DNA of 64,000 nt from Hominisplanchenecus_A murintestinalis (lineage in GTDB: Bacteria; Bacillota; Clostridia; Lachnospirales; Lachnospiraceae). Below the pieces are notes generated by a model. That model ran no database searches. It was given only the letters and a program-made list of their open reading frames with translations, and was not told the DNA's origin. The position numbers and the translations under genes were made by a program. This document shows positions 17,140-25,743 of this stretch, piece by piece. Position 1 is the first letter of the stretch; every line of letters starts with the position of its first letter. The DNA is taken from contig NZ_CALPCM010000006.1 in the NCBI RefSeq assembly GCF_943193015.1, positions 1 through 64,000 on the forward strand, in the 5' to 3' direction.

Positions 17140-18519
17140 ATGTATTTACCGACTGAATTTGCAGATAAGATGAAAAAACTTTTAGGAGAAGAGTTTGAGG
17201 ATTTTCGGAAAAGCTATGAAGAGCCGCGGAATTTCGGTTTGCGGGTGAATACCGGGAAAATCAGCCCGGAAGAGTTTGTGAGGATAGCGCCGTTTCATCT
17301 AAGAAAAATCCCCTGGGTGGATAACGGATTTTATTATGAGGAGCAGGACGCGCCGTCGAGGCATCCGTTCTACTATGCGGGGCTGTATTACCTGCAGGAA
17401 CCGAGCGCCATGACGCCGGCATCCCGCCTGCCTGTAGAGCCGGGGGAGCGTGTGCTTGATTTGTGCGCGGCTCCGGGCGGGAAGGCTACGGAGCTGGGGG
17501 CGCGGCTTAAAGGGAGCGGGCTTTTGACGGCAAATGACATCAGCGCATCCCGGGCAAAGGCGCTTCTGAAAAATGTAGAGGTCTTCGGAATCCCGAATTC
17601 CTTTTTGGTAAACGAAGTTCCTGCCAGGATTTCAGGCAGGTTTGAAGCGTTTTTTGATAAAGTGCTGGTAGACGCGCCCTGTTCCGGGGAAGGAATGTTC
17701 CGTAAGGACGGAGATGTGGCAAAAGCATGGGATATGGGAAAGCCGCAGGCATGTGCGGCAGTTCAGAAAGATATAGTTCTGCAGGCGGCGCGGATGCTGC
17801 GCCAGGGAGGAATGATGCTCTACTCTACCTGTACATTTTCGCCGGAAGAAAATGAGCAGGTGATTGCTTATCTGCTGCGGGAGCGGGGGGATATGCATTT
17901 GGAAGAAATGGAAGGGTACGCCGGATTTGCTGCCGGGCGTCCAGAATGGGCGGACGGAAATACTGACCTTAAAAAATGCGTCCGCATCTGGCCCCACAGA
18001 ATGGCAGGGGAAGGTCATTTTCTGGCGCTCTTAAAAAAGGACGGAGAAATGATGCCCAGAGAAGATGCAGCGGTGAAACCCCGGATTTCCAAAGCAGAAA
18101 GAAAGGTTCTGGAAGAATTTTTCCTGGATGTATCGGGGGAGATAACTCTGGACAAGATGGAAGTGCGGGGAAATCAAGCGTATGCTTTGTCAGGGATCGC
18201 AGGGGAGCAGAAAGGAATTAACTTTCTGCGCAACGGGCTGTACCTCGGCGAGCTGAAAAAAGACAGGTTTGAGCCGGGACAGGCTTTTGCTATGGCGCTC
18301 AGGAAAGAAGAGTATGCGTCTGTCCTTGATTTTTCACAGGATGATGAAAGAGTGCGGCGTTACTTAAAAGGAGAAACGCTTACGGTGGACGATATGCCCG
18401 TGAACCGGGAGAAAGGCTGGCAGCTCGTGTGTGTCGAAGGTTATCCCCTGGGCTGGGGAAAGCTGGCGGGCGGTATCTTGAAGAATAAATATCTGGCAGG
18501 ATGGAGGATGAAACATTGA
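17140..18519 (+). CDS. rsmF: RsmF-like RNA (cytosine-C5) methyltransferase
   Basis: A 459-residue NOL1/NOP2/Sun-family SAM-dependent m5C methyltransferase. Motif I is DLCAAPGGKATELG. The two catalytic cysteines lie in DAPCSGEGMF and YSTCTFSPEEN. A C-terminal extension of about 170 residues resembles the RsmF RNA-binding region found after the catalytic core in Firmicutes. The likely substrate is 16S rRNA, but family members also modify tRNA. It starts 19 bp after the FtsX permease, behind GGAAGAGG. Its TGA stop overlaps the cutC ATG (TGATG). Confidence 0.85.
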   Translation: MYLPTEFADKMKKLLGEEFEDFRKSYEEPRNFGLRVNTGKISPEEFVRIAPFHLRKIPWVDNGFYYEEQDAPSRHPFYYAGLYYLQEPSAMTPASRLPVEPGERVLDLCAAPGGKATELGARLKGSGLLTANDISASRAKALLKNVEVFGIPNSFLVNEVPARISGRFEAFFDKVLVDAPCSGEGMFRKDGDVAKAWDMGKPQACAAVQKDIVLQAARMLRQGGMMLYSTCTFSPEENEQVIAYLLRERGDMHLEEMEGYAGFAAGRPEWADGNTDLKKCVRIWPHRMAGEGHFLALLKKDGEMMPREDAAVKPRISKAERKVLEEFFLDVSGEITLDKMEVRGNQAYALSGIAGEQKGINFLRNGLYLGELKKDRFEPGQAFAMALRKEEYASVLDFSQDDERVRRYLKGETLTVDDMPVNREKGWQLVCVEGYPLGWGKLAGGILKNKYLAGWRMKH

Positions 18520-19289
18520 TGGAAGGATATATTTTAGAAACGTGTGTTGATTCGGTAGAATCTGCGATGGCAGCAGAACGGGGCGGGGCAAACCGCCTGG
18601 AACTGTGCGGAAATTTGATTATCGGGGGGACGACCCCAAGCCCGGCGCTTTATGAGGAGGTGCGCAGGCATTGCGGACTGAGAATTCATGCGCTTATCCG
18701 CCCAAGATTCGGGGATTTTTGCTATACAGAGCATGAATTCCGGATTATCCGGGGAGAGGTAAAGCTGTTTCGGGAGCTGGGGGCGGATGGCGTAGTCATT
18801 GGATGCCTGCGTCCGGACGGTACTTTAAACCTGGAGCAGATGAAGGCGCTTATGGAGGAAGCGGGAAACATGTCTGTGACCCTGCACAGGGCTTTTGATG
18901 TATGCAGCGACCCATATAAGACGCTGGAAGAGGCGGTGGATCTGGGAATAGATACAATTTTAACTTCGGGACAGGAAAATGGCTGTCTGGCAGGGCAGAA
19001 GCTTTTGACGGAGCTGGCAGAACAGGCGGATGGGCGGATTGATATTCTGATAGGGAGCGGCGTGGATGCGTCCGCCATCCGGGAGCTGTATCCGAAGGTA
19101 AAAACACATTCCTACCATATGTCCGGCAAAGTGACGCTGGGGAGTGAAATGGAATATCGGAAGGAAGGCGTAAATATGGGACTGCCTTCGCTCAGCGAAT
19201 TTGAAATCTGGCGTACTTCCGAAGAAAAAATACGGGAAGCGGCGGAGGCGCTGCAGGGCTTTCAGAAGATGCAGGACGGCAGAAAATGA
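18519..19289 (+). CDS. cutC: CutC-family protein
   Basis: A 256-residue TIM-barrel protein of the CutC family. The signature N-terminus LETCVDSVESAMAAERGGANRLELCG and the segments GGTTPSPALYE, ALIRPRFGDF and HRAFDVCSDP are clear. CutC was linked to copper homeostasis, but the enzymatic role is unsettled. The ATG at 18519 overlaps the rsmF stop and has GGAGG eleven bases upstream; the in-frame ATG at 18501 is inside rsmF and less likely. It overlaps tadA by four bases, so rsmF-cutC-tadA form one unit. Confidence 0.85.
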   Translation: MEGYILETCVDSVESAMAAERGGANRLELCGNLIIGGTTPSPALYEEVRRHCGLRIHALIRPRFGDFCYTEHEFRIIRGEVKLFRELGADGVVIGCLRPDGTLNLEQMKALMEEAGNMSVTLHRAFDVCSDPYKTLEEAVDLGIDTILTSGQENGCLAGQKLLTELAEQADGRIDILIGSGVDASAIRELYPKVKTHSYHMSGKVTLGSEMEYRKEGVNMGLPSLSEFEIWRTSEEKIREAAEALQGFQKMQDGRK

Positions 19290-19795
19290 CGGCAGACGAA
19301 AAGTTTATGAGAGAAGCCATCCGCCAGGCAAAAAAAGCGTATGCCCTGGATGAAGTGCCCATCGGGTGCGTGATTGTATATGAGGGGAAAATCATTGCCA
19401 GGGGCTATAACCGCAGGAACACGGATAAAAATACCCTTTCTCATGCCGAGCTGATTGCTATAAAAAAAGCGAGCAGGAAGCTTGGGGACTGGAGGCTTGA
19501 GGGCTGTACCATGTACATTACCCTGGAACCGTGCCAGATGTGCGCCGGGGCGATGGTTCAGGCGCGGGTGACAGAGGCGGTAATCGGAAGCATGAATCCC
19601 AAGGCGGGCTGTGCCGGGTCAGTGCTTAACATCCTTGAAATGGAAGGGTTTAACCATCAGGTGAACGTGCGCCGGGGCGTGATGGAAGAAGAGTGCAGCC
19701 GGATGCTGAGCGGCTTCTTCCGGGAGCTGCGTGAGAAAAAGAAGGCGGAAAAGAACAGGCTTACGCCTGCCGCCGCACTGCCCTGTGATAAATAA
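19286..19795 (+). CDS. tadA: tRNA-specific adenosine deaminase
   Basis: A 169-residue zinc-dependent deaminase that converts A34 to inosine in tRNA-Arg(ACG). Zinc and catalytic residues are visible as His53-Ala-Glu55 (HAE) and Pro-Cys83-X2-Cys86 (PCQMC). The length and C-terminal part RGVMEEECSRMLSGFFRELR match TadA, not cytidine deaminases. The start overlaps the cutC stop (ATGA). The 3' end overlaps the tail of the convergent MATE gene by 35 bp. In many Firmicutes tadA stands next to dnaX; here dnaX lies 34 kb away. Confidence 0.92.
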   Translation: MTADEKFMREAIRQAKKAYALDEVPIGCVIVYEGKIIARGYNRRNTDKNTLSHAELIAIKKASRKLGDWRLEGCTMYITLEPCQMCAGAMVQARVTEAVIGSMNPKAGCAGSVLNILEMEGFNHQVNVRRGVMEEECSRMLSGFFRELREKKKAEKNRLTPAAALPCDK

Positions 19796-21095
19796 CGTAT
19801 GCAATGGCGGCAGTAAGCAGCTCAGAAATCCAAAACCCATGCCAAACGCCGGACGCGCCCAGGAAACGGCTTAGAAGAAAAGCAGCCGGAATGGTAATAA
19901 GGACATACCGGAGCAGCGAAATCATCAGAGAAGGCAGCCCCATACCGAGCCCTTCCAGAGCGCCGGAAGAAATCACGGAAACCGTGGAGGCAAGGAAGCC
20001 GATGCTGATGATACGCAGGGCAGAGGTTCCGGCAGAGATGGTTTCACTGCCGGAGGTAAACAGGCTGATAAGCTCAGAGGGAATCGCCTGGCAAAGAACA
20101 GTTCCCAAGACCATAATCCCCACGGCTAAAAGGAGCGCGACCCGGTAAATTTTCTGAACGCGCCGATGTTCGGACGCTCCATAGTTATAGCCCACCAGAG
20201 GGCGCATTCCCTGGACGATTCCGTTCGCAGGCAGATAAAGGAAGGTCTGCAGCTTATAGTAGATTCCAAGAACCGTTACGTAAGCCTGAGAGTAGGCAGA
20301 GAGTATGACATTCAGCGCCGAAATCAGCAGGGAGGGCAGCGCCATGTTCAGCGTGGCCGGGATGCCAATGGCGTAGAGTTTCAGAACCATATTTCTCTGG
20401 AAATTCAGGCGGCGGAACCTGAGCCGTACAGGAAGAGGCTTTATCAGATAAATCACAAGGTAAATGACCAGGCTGATTGTCTGCCCGATTCCCGTAGCCA
20501 GAGCCGCTCCTTCGATTCCCATCCGGGGAAACGGCCCCAGGCCGAAAATCAGAACAGGATCCAGAAGAATATTGGAAATACATCCGCACATCATACTGAA
20601 CATTGTGAAAGACATCTTTCCTACGGCCTGGAAGATTTTTTCAAAAGCCATTCCCAGGGAAATAATAACCGCAAAGCCAAAGGCAATCCGGGAATAGCGG
20701 ACGCCCAAATCAACAATTTTTTCGTTTTCCGTAAACATTTCCAGGAAAAACGGCATCATTCCGATGCAGGCAAAGGTCAGGATAATTCCGTGGAGAGTGT
20801 TTAGCAGCAGGCCGAGCGCAGCGGCGTTATCGGCATGTTCCTGCTCCAGCGCGCCCAGATGATAAGAAATCACGGCATTGATTCCGATGGAGAATCCAAT
20901 AGTGACCGCGTTGATCAGGTTCTGCACGGGAAATACAAGAGAGAGCGCAGTCATAGCGTCCTCGCTGATTTTTGCCACAAAGTAGCTGTCGATGATATTG
21001 TACAGAGAAGTAACCATCATAGATAAAATCATTGGCAGCGACATGGAGAGCACCAGCGGCAGTATTGGTCTTTCTTTCATAAATGTCTGTTCCAT
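19761..21095 (-). CDS. MATE family efflux transporter
   Basis: A 444-residue, 12-helix MATE transporter. The N-terminal MKERPILPLVLSMSLPMILSMMVTSLYNIIDSYFVAKISEDAMTAL stretch and the mirrored second half GIPATLNMALPSLL...VLGIYYKLQTF are typical of the NorM/DinF-like multidrug group. Such pumps use Na+ or H+ gradients to export cationic drugs. The frame stays open to 21236, but the ATG at 21095 has AGAGGA five bases upstream and begins the conserved N-terminus. Its roughly 175-nt leader holds a promoter, several hairpins and a terminator, suggesting transcription attenuation. Confidence 0.85.
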   Translation of the reverse strand: MEQTFMKERPILPLVLSMSLPMILSMMVTSLYNIIDSYFVAKISEDAMTALSLVFPVQNLINAVTIGFSIGINAVISYHLGALEQEHADNAAALGLLLNTLHGIILTFACIGMMPFFLEMFTENEKIVDLGVRYSRIAFGFAVIISLGMAFEKIFQAVGKMSFTMFSMMCGCISNILLDPVLIFGLGPFPRMGIEGAALATGIGQTISLVIYLVIYLIKPLPVRLRFRRLNFQRNMVLKLYAIGIPATLNMALPSLLISALNVILSAYSQAYVTVLGIYYKLQTFLYLPANGIVQGMRPLVGYNYGASEHRRVQKIYRVALLLAVGIMVLGTVLCQAIPSELISLFTSGSETISAGTSALRIISIGFLASTVSVISSGALEGLGMGLPSLMISLLRYVLITIPAAFLLSRFLGASGVWHGFWISELLTAAIAYVIYHRAVRRQA

Positions 21096-21165
21096 ATTTT
21101 CCTCTTTCCCGGCGCACGCATTGCGCCGCGTTAGTAGAGTTGGAAGTCCGCTTCCAACCTTTTTC
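21096..21165 (-). repeat. Double-hairpin RBS cassette, copy A (upstream of MATE)
   Basis: Read on the minus strand: an A-rich start, the inverted repeat TTGGAAG-N3-ACTTCCAA, CTCTACTAA, a GC-rich hairpin GGCGC...GCGCC, then the ribosome-binding site and AAAATATGG. A near copy sits at 30719-30787 just upstream of atpD. The first 35 bases of the two agree at 29 positions, and both end in GAAAATATGG at the start codon. Confidence 0.7.
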
Positions 21166-21173
21166 TTTTCCAT

Positions 21174-21215
21174 AAAAAGAGCCACACAAGTATCCGTACA
21201 GGATAGCTGTGTGGC
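21174..21215 (-). terminator. Attenuator-like terminator in the MATE leader
   Basis: On the minus strand GCCACACA, a 2x2 internal loop and TATCC pair with GGATA and TGTGTGGC around TGTAC, followed by TCTTTTT (21180-21174). It lies between the MATE promoter and the gene, so it should stop most transcripts unless it is relieved. An upstream hairpin (21246-21265, CCTGTCCG/CGGACAGG) shares TGTACGGA with it and could take part in switching. Confidence 0.65.
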
Positions 21216-21276
21216 GAAAAAGTATATAAATACCAAAAATCCACGCCTGTCCGTACACGGACAGGTTTATACATAT

Positions 21277-21305
21277 ACGATATATCGGATTGCGCCGGGT
21301 GTCAA
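21277..21305 (-). promoter_or_regulatory. Promoter of the MATE gene
   Basis: On the minus strand TTGACA (21305-21300), a perfect -35, is followed after 17 bp by TATCGT (21282-21277). The predicted start near 21270 gives a leader of about 175 nt containing four hairpins. Confidence 0.55.
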
Positions 21306-21424
21306 GGGGGATTTGCAAACCGTAATTTTCTGTTTATAAAAAGTTTAGATTCCATCTGCTTTGTTTTGGTGAAATATGCGCCCGAGTGTGGTATGATAAA
21401 ACATAACGACTTTGGAGGCAGTTT

Positions 21425-22918
21425 ATGAGACTAAAGACAAGGCTGACAATAGCTTTTTTTATTATCATTCTCGTTCCTGTACTCATGGCGGGGCTGGCAT
21501 TTGTCGGGTTTGGGAATTATCAGATGCGCTCCATTGAGGAAAGCTATGATATTGATGAAGTGACATATGAAACTCTTTCAAATTCACTTCAGATAGTGAG
21601 CAAGTTCACACAGAGCATATTTGAAGAGATGAGGGGCGATGCAAACGGGAATGCGGATGTTTTTTTAGATACAGAGTACCTGGCAGGGCTGAATGACAGG
21701 CTCAGGGAGCGGTATTCCTATCTGATTGTGCGCCGGGAGGGTGTGCTCTACTATTCGGGAAGTAACGGGAACATTACGAAGCTGTTTCGGGAACTTCCGG
21801 GATATGGGGATTACACTCAGGCATCGGATAGCGGCATGTATATCGGGAGGGACGTGAAGTCCTTCGTGAAACAGATAGATTTGCGTTTTTCGGACGGCAG
21901 CCAGGGAAGTGTATTTATCATAACCGGGGTGGATGCGATGATGCCCCAGGTGAAATCTTTTGTGCGTGATATGCTTGTGGCGATTGTTTTTATCCTTATT
22001 CTTACGGCTTTGCTGCTTATGGCGTGGATTTACGGCGGCATCAATGCTCCCTTGAAGAAATTGAAAGCGGCGACCCAGAATATTAAGGATGGAAACCTGG
22101 ATTTTGTGCTGGATGTGGAAGGCGAGGATGAGATTAGTGAGCTGTGCCGTGACTTTGAAGAGATGCGGCAGAGGCTGAAAGAGACTTCGGTACAGAAGGT
22201 AGAATATGACAAGGAAAATAAAGAGCTGATAAGCAACATTTCCCATGATTTGAAAACGCCGATTACCGCTGTGAAAGGTTATGTGGAGGGAATCATGGAC
22301 GGTGTGGCGAATACGCCGGAGAAGATGGATAAATACATCCGAACTATATATAATAAGGCAAATGAGATGGACCGCCTGATTAATGAGCTGACGTTCTACT
22401 CAAAAATTGATACAAACCGCATCCCTTATACGTTCAGCAAAATAAATGTGATTGATTATTTCGGGGACTGCGTGGAAGATTTGGGGGTAGAACTGGAGGC
22501 AGAGGGCATTGAGCTGTCGTATTTTAATTATGTAGATAAGGATGTGCAGGTAATTGCGGATGCGGAGCAGATTTCACGCGTCATCAGTAATATTATAGGA
22601 AATTCCGTGAAATATCTGGACAAGCCCAAAGGATATATCAGTATCCGGGTAAAAGATGTGGGAGATTTTATCCAGATAGAGATTGAGGATAATGGGAAAG
22701 GAATCGCGGCAAAGGATCTGCCGATGATTTTTGACAGGTTTTACCGGACAGACGCCTCCAGGAACTCTTCACAGGGAGGCAGCGGCATCGGGCTTTCGAT
22801 TGTAAAGAAGATTATAGACGATCATGGCGGTAAAATCTGGGCAAGCAGTAAACTGGGGGCGGGGACGATTATGTTCTTTGTTTTGAGGAAATATCAGGAG
22901 GTACCAGTCAATGAGTAG
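21425..22918 (+). CDS. Sensor histidine kinase
   Basis: A 497-residue membrane kinase. It has an N-terminal helix (about 7-30), an extracellular sensor domain (about 31-175), a second helix (about 180-203) and HAMP (about 203-260). HisKA contains ISHDLKTP, with the phospho-accepting His274. HATPase_c has N box IIGNSVKYLDK, G1 DNGKGI, F box FDRFYRTD and G2 GGSGIGLSIVK. The sensed signal is unknown. It overlaps the response regulator by eight bases. A weak GTGAAA-N16-TATGAT promoter candidate is at 21370-21397, and GGAGGC precedes the ATG. Confidence 0.9.
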   Translation: MRLKTRLTIAFFIIILVPVLMAGLAFVGFGNYQMRSIEESYDIDEVTYETLSNSLQIVSKFTQSIFEEMRGDANGNADVFLDTEYLAGLNDRLRERYSYLIVRREGVLYYSGSNGNITKLFRELPGYGDYTQASDSGMYIGRDVKSFVKQIDLRFSDGSQGSVFIITGVDAMMPQVKSFVRDMLVAIVFILILTALLLMAWIYGGINAPLKKLKAATQNIKDGNLDFVLDVEGEDEISELCRDFEEMRQRLKETSVQKVEYDKENKELISNISHDLKTPITAVKGYVEGIMDGVANTPEKMDKYIRTIYNKANEMDRLINELTFYSKIDTNRIPYTFSKINVIDYFGDCVEDLGVELEAEGIELSYFNYVDKDVQVIADAEQISRVISNIIGNSVKYLDKPKGYISIRVKDVGDFIQIEIEDNGKGIAAKDLPMIFDRFYRTDASRNSSQGGSGIGLSIVKKIIDDHGGKIWASSKLGAGTIMFFVLRKYQEVPVNE

Positions 22919-23600
22919 GATACTTATTATAGAAGACGAAGAGAGCATCGCAAATCTGGAAAAGGACTATTTGGAGCTGAGCGGATTTGAGGTGGAGATT
23001 GAAAACCAGGGAGATGTGGGACTCAAGCGGGCGTTGTCAGAGGATTTTGATTTGTTTATTTTGGATTTGATGCTGCCGGAAATGGATGGATTTGAAATAT
23101 GTAAGGAAATCCGGAATCACAAAAATACGCCGATTCTGATGGTTTCCGCGAAAAAAGATGATATTGATAAGATCCGCGGGCTGGGGCTTGGGGCAGATGA
23201 TTATATGACGAAGCCGTTCAGCCCCAGCGAGATGGTGGCGAGGGTAAAAGCCCATATGGCCCGCTATGACCGTCTGGTGAGCAGCAATATGCCGCAGAAC
23301 GATATCATAGAGATCCGGGGACTGAAGATTGATAAGACTGCCCGGAGAGTGTGGATTAATGCGGAGGAAAAGACATTTACTACAAAAGAGTTTGACTTGC
23401 TTACCTTTTTGGCGGAGAATCCAAATCATGTGTTTACTAAGGAAGAGCTGTTCTCAGAGATTTGGGATATGGAGTCCATCGGCGACATTGCCACGGTAAC
23501 GGTGCATATTAAGAAGATTCGGGAGAAAATAGAGTTTAATACCGCGAAGCCTCAGTATATAGAGACAATCTGGGGAGTAGGGTATCGGTTTAAGATGTAG
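22911..23600 (+). CDS. OmpR/PhoB-family response regulator
   Basis: A 229-residue regulator. The receiver domain (1-120) has the acidic pocket at EDE (8-10), phospho-acceptor Asp52 in LDLMLPEMDG, and the conserved Lys in DDYMTKPFSP. The winged-helix DNA-binding domain (about 130-229) has TTKEFDLLTFLAENPNHVFTKEELFSEIWD and TVTVHIKKIREKI. It overlaps the kinase gene and so is its cognate partner. Targets cannot be read from the sequence. Confidence 0.92.
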   Translation: MSRILIIEDEESIANLEKDYLELSGFEVEIENQGDVGLKRALSEDFDLFILDLMLPEMDGFEICKEIRNHKNTPILMVSAKKDDIDKIRGLGLGADDYMTKPFSPSEMVARVKAHMARYDRLVSSNMPQNDIIEIRGLKIDKTARRVWINAEEKTFTTKEFDLLTFLAENPNHVFTKEELFSEIWDMESIGDIATVTVHIKKIREKIEFNTAKPQYIETIWGVGYRFKM

Positions 23601-23608
23601 GAGATTCT

Positions 23609-24313
23609 ATGGAAATAGATATTTTATATGAAGACGGGCAGCTTCTGGTGTGCAGGAAGCCTGCGGGCGTTCCGGTACAAAGCGGAAAAGTCGGGCAAAA
23701 GGATATGGTGAGTATCCTGAGAAATTATCGGAACGGGAAAGAGGGCGATACTTATATCGGTCTGGTGCATCGGCTTGACCAGCCCGTGCAGGGCGTGATG
23801 GTGTTTGCTAAGACGAAAATGGCGGCGGCAGGGCTGAGCCGCCAGATTACCGACGGGAGGATGAAGAAACAGTATCTTGCAGTGACTTGTGGAAAACCAA
23901 TGAAAAAACAAGGGGCGCTTGTGGATTATCTGCTGAAAGACGGCAGGACAAATACTTCCTCTATTGTGCCGGAAGGAACAAAAGGTGCGAAACGTGCAGA
24001 ACTGAGATACCGTATTATAGCAGAGACGCCGGGATATGCCCTTGCAGAGATAGATTTGCTGACAGGGCGGCATCACCAGATACGCGTCCAGATGACGGGA
24101 GCTGGAATGCCGCTGGCCGGAGACAGGAAGTATAATCTTTCCGATGCAGGGCAGACAGAAAAATATGTGGCGCTGGCGGCGCACAGGCTGTCTTTTGAGC
24201 ATCCGGTCTTAAAAAAAGAAATATGTTTTGAAGGAAAGCCTGAGGGCGCCATTTTTAAAAAATTCGAAAGCTTTCCGGAGAAGACGGATGAATGCAAAAA
24301 TTTAACTGAATGA
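23609..24313 (+). CDS. RluA-family pseudouridine synthase
   Basis: A 234-residue protein with the RluA catalytic motif HRLDQPVQGVMVF; Asp57 is the predicted nucleophile. A later block, GRHHQIRVQM, is typical of the RluA/RluC/RluD group, and there is no N-terminal S4 domain. It isomerises uridine to pseudouridine in rRNA or tRNA, and the site cannot be assigned. It starts eight bases after the response regulator and is probably co-transcribed with it. Confidence 0.85.
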   Translation: MEIDILYEDGQLLVCRKPAGVPVQSGKVGQKDMVSILRNYRNGKEGDTYIGLVHRLDQPVQGVMVFAKTKMAAAGLSRQITDGRMKKQYLAVTCGKPMKKQGALVDYLLKDGRTNTSSIVPEGTKGAKRAELRYRIIAETPGYALAEIDLLTGRHHQIRVQMTGAGMPLAGDRKYNLSDAGQTEKYVALAAHRLSFEHPVLKKEICFEGKPEGAIFKKFESFPEKTDECKNLTE

Positions 24314-24371
24314 CAAAAAGAGATTCGCACATACTAAACCCAATCACACCAGAGAAACGGGGAAAATTAGT

Positions 24372-25433
24372 ATGACGGATAAAGCGAAGAAGATTTTGGG
24401 AATAACGGGAATTACCCTGGCGGTGTATCTTAGTATGAAATATTTGCTGCCGGCGGTAGCTCCCTTTCTTATTGCATTTTTACTGGCACGGTGGATTTAT
24501 CCGCTTGCTGACAGGATGGAAAAGAAAATGCCTGTGAATAAAGGGCTGATTACGCTGGGAATCCTTCTGGCGGGAACAGCCGCGGTTTTGGCGGCAGGAT
24601 GGTTTTTGGGGACGCGGATTTGTGAGCAGATACGCGGTGTAGTAGCGCATCTTGAGTATTACAAAACACAGGTAAACGAGATTGCGTGGAGCTGCTGCCG
24701 GCAAGTGGAAAGTGCGTTTGGGGTGGACGGCGGCGAAGTGATGCTGTTTTTGGAGCAGAACATGGACAGGGCGCAGGAGCATATCCAAAATTATGCAGTT
24801 CCGGGGCTGGTACAGTATTCGATTGAGTATGTTATGGGGTTCCTGAAAATATTGGGGATTTTTTTCCTGATTTTTGTCGCAGTGCTTCTTATTATCAAGG
24901 ACTATGACGCTATCCGTGATAAACTCCAGGGCTGCCGGGGCTACCAGAGGATGGTGAATATTTTTGAGCGTCTGTGGAAACTGGGAGGCGCTTACCTGAA
25001 AGCACAGATGATTATTATGCTGGTGGTTACGGTAATCTGTGTGGCGGGACTTTGGATGCTGGGGAATCCGTATGCGCTGCTGGCGGGTATCCTGATTGGG
25101 ATTCTTGACGTGCTGCCGTTTATCGGAACCGGAACTATTTTCATACCCTGGGCGCTGCTCTGTGTGCTGCGCAGCGACTTTTTCCATGCGGCAGCGTATT
25201 TCACTCTCTTTTTGGTGGCAAATACTACCAGAGAATACCTGGAACCGAAACTTTTAGGGGATAAAATGGGGATGTATCCCATTGTTATCGCGCTGGTAGT
25301 TTATGCCGGGCTGTATATTTTCGGTGTTTCTGGGGTAATTCTCGGACCTGTAAGCCTTCTTATTGTTCTGGAGTGTGTACGGGAGCTCTGGGGGGAGACG
25401 CAGCAGGGGGAGAAATCTAAGAGACCGGAGTAA
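24372..25433 (+). CDS. AI-2E family transporter, second copy
   Basis: A 353-residue membrane protein of the AI-2E/PerM family. It has N-terminal helices from residue 10, a soluble region with predicted amphipathic helices (about 90-150), and the C-terminal signature GILDVLPFIGTGTIFIPWAL...TREYLEPKLLGDKMGMYPIVI. This version resembles the sporulation-associated YtvI branch, which is common in Clostridia. That assignment is tentative. It shares only family-level similarity with the gene at 6896. The next operon (atp) has its own promoter 19 bp after the stop. Confidence 0.75.
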   Translation: MTDKAKKILGITGITLAVYLSMKYLLPAVAPFLIAFLLARWIYPLADRMEKKMPVNKGLITLGILLAGTAAVLAAGWFLGTRICEQIRGVVAHLEYYKTQVNEIAWSCCRQVESAFGVDGGEVMLFLEQNMDRAQEHIQNYAVPGLVQYSIEYVMGFLKILGIFFLIFVAVLLIIKDYDAIRDKLQGCRGYQRMVNIFERLWKLGGAYLKAQMIIMLVVTVICVAGLWMLGNPYALLAGILIGILDVLPFIGTGTIFIPWALLCVLRSDFFHAAAYFTLFLVANTTREYLEPKLLGDKMGMYPIVIALVVYAGLYIFGVSGVILGPVSLLIVLECVRELWGETQQGEKSKRPE

Positions 25434-25451
25434 ATCTGAAAGAAAAACAGC

Positions 25452-25480
25452 TAGACAATTTGAGGAAAATGAGATAATAT
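25452..25480 (+). promoter_or_regulatory. Promoter of the ATP synthase operon
   Basis: TAGACA (25452-25457), a 17-bp spacer and TAATAT (25475-25480) lie 33 bp upstream of atpZ. No other promoter-like sequence is evident in the 79-bp gap after the AI-2E gene. Confidence 0.6.
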
Positions 25481-25512
25481 ATTCCTAAAGTTCATGTGAA
25501 AGGAGGCAGCAT

Positions 25513-25743
25513 ATGAGACCGGATAAGGATGTCATGAAGTATTTGGCAATGGTTACCCAGGTTGGAATCAGTATGCTGGCTCCCATTGTTTTGTGTGTCT
25601 TTCTTGGCGCCTGGCTGGATGAGAAGTCTGGCTGGAGCACAGTGCCGATGCTGCTGATATTGGGAATCCTCGCAGGTGGAAGAAACACCTGGATTCTTCT
25701 GCAGGGCATGATAAGGCAAGAAGGAGGAAAAAAGCATGATTAG
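25513..25743 (+). CDS. atpZ: AtpZ-like small membrane protein
   Basis: A 76-residue protein with two membrane helices separated by the LGAWLDEKSG loop, the pattern of the AtpZ/AtpI-type 'ATPase gene 1' family at the head of many ATP synthase operons. These proteins are thought to help assemble Fo or to form an ion channel with AtpI. It follows AAAGGAGG and overlaps the next gene by eight bases. Confidence 0.7.
   Translation: MRPDKDVMKYLAMVTQVGISMLAPIVLCVFLGAWLDEKSGWSTVPMLLILGILAGGRNTWILLQGMIRQEGGKKHD

Noticed and set aside
20166..20804. 212-residue plus-strand open frame inside the MATE gene
   Set aside because: It is the antisense of a clear 12-helix transporter. The product is charged and featureless.
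21096..21236. N-terminal extension of the MATE protein to 491 residues
   Set aside because: The extension translates the leader terminator and RBS cassette. The real start with AGAGGA is at 21095.
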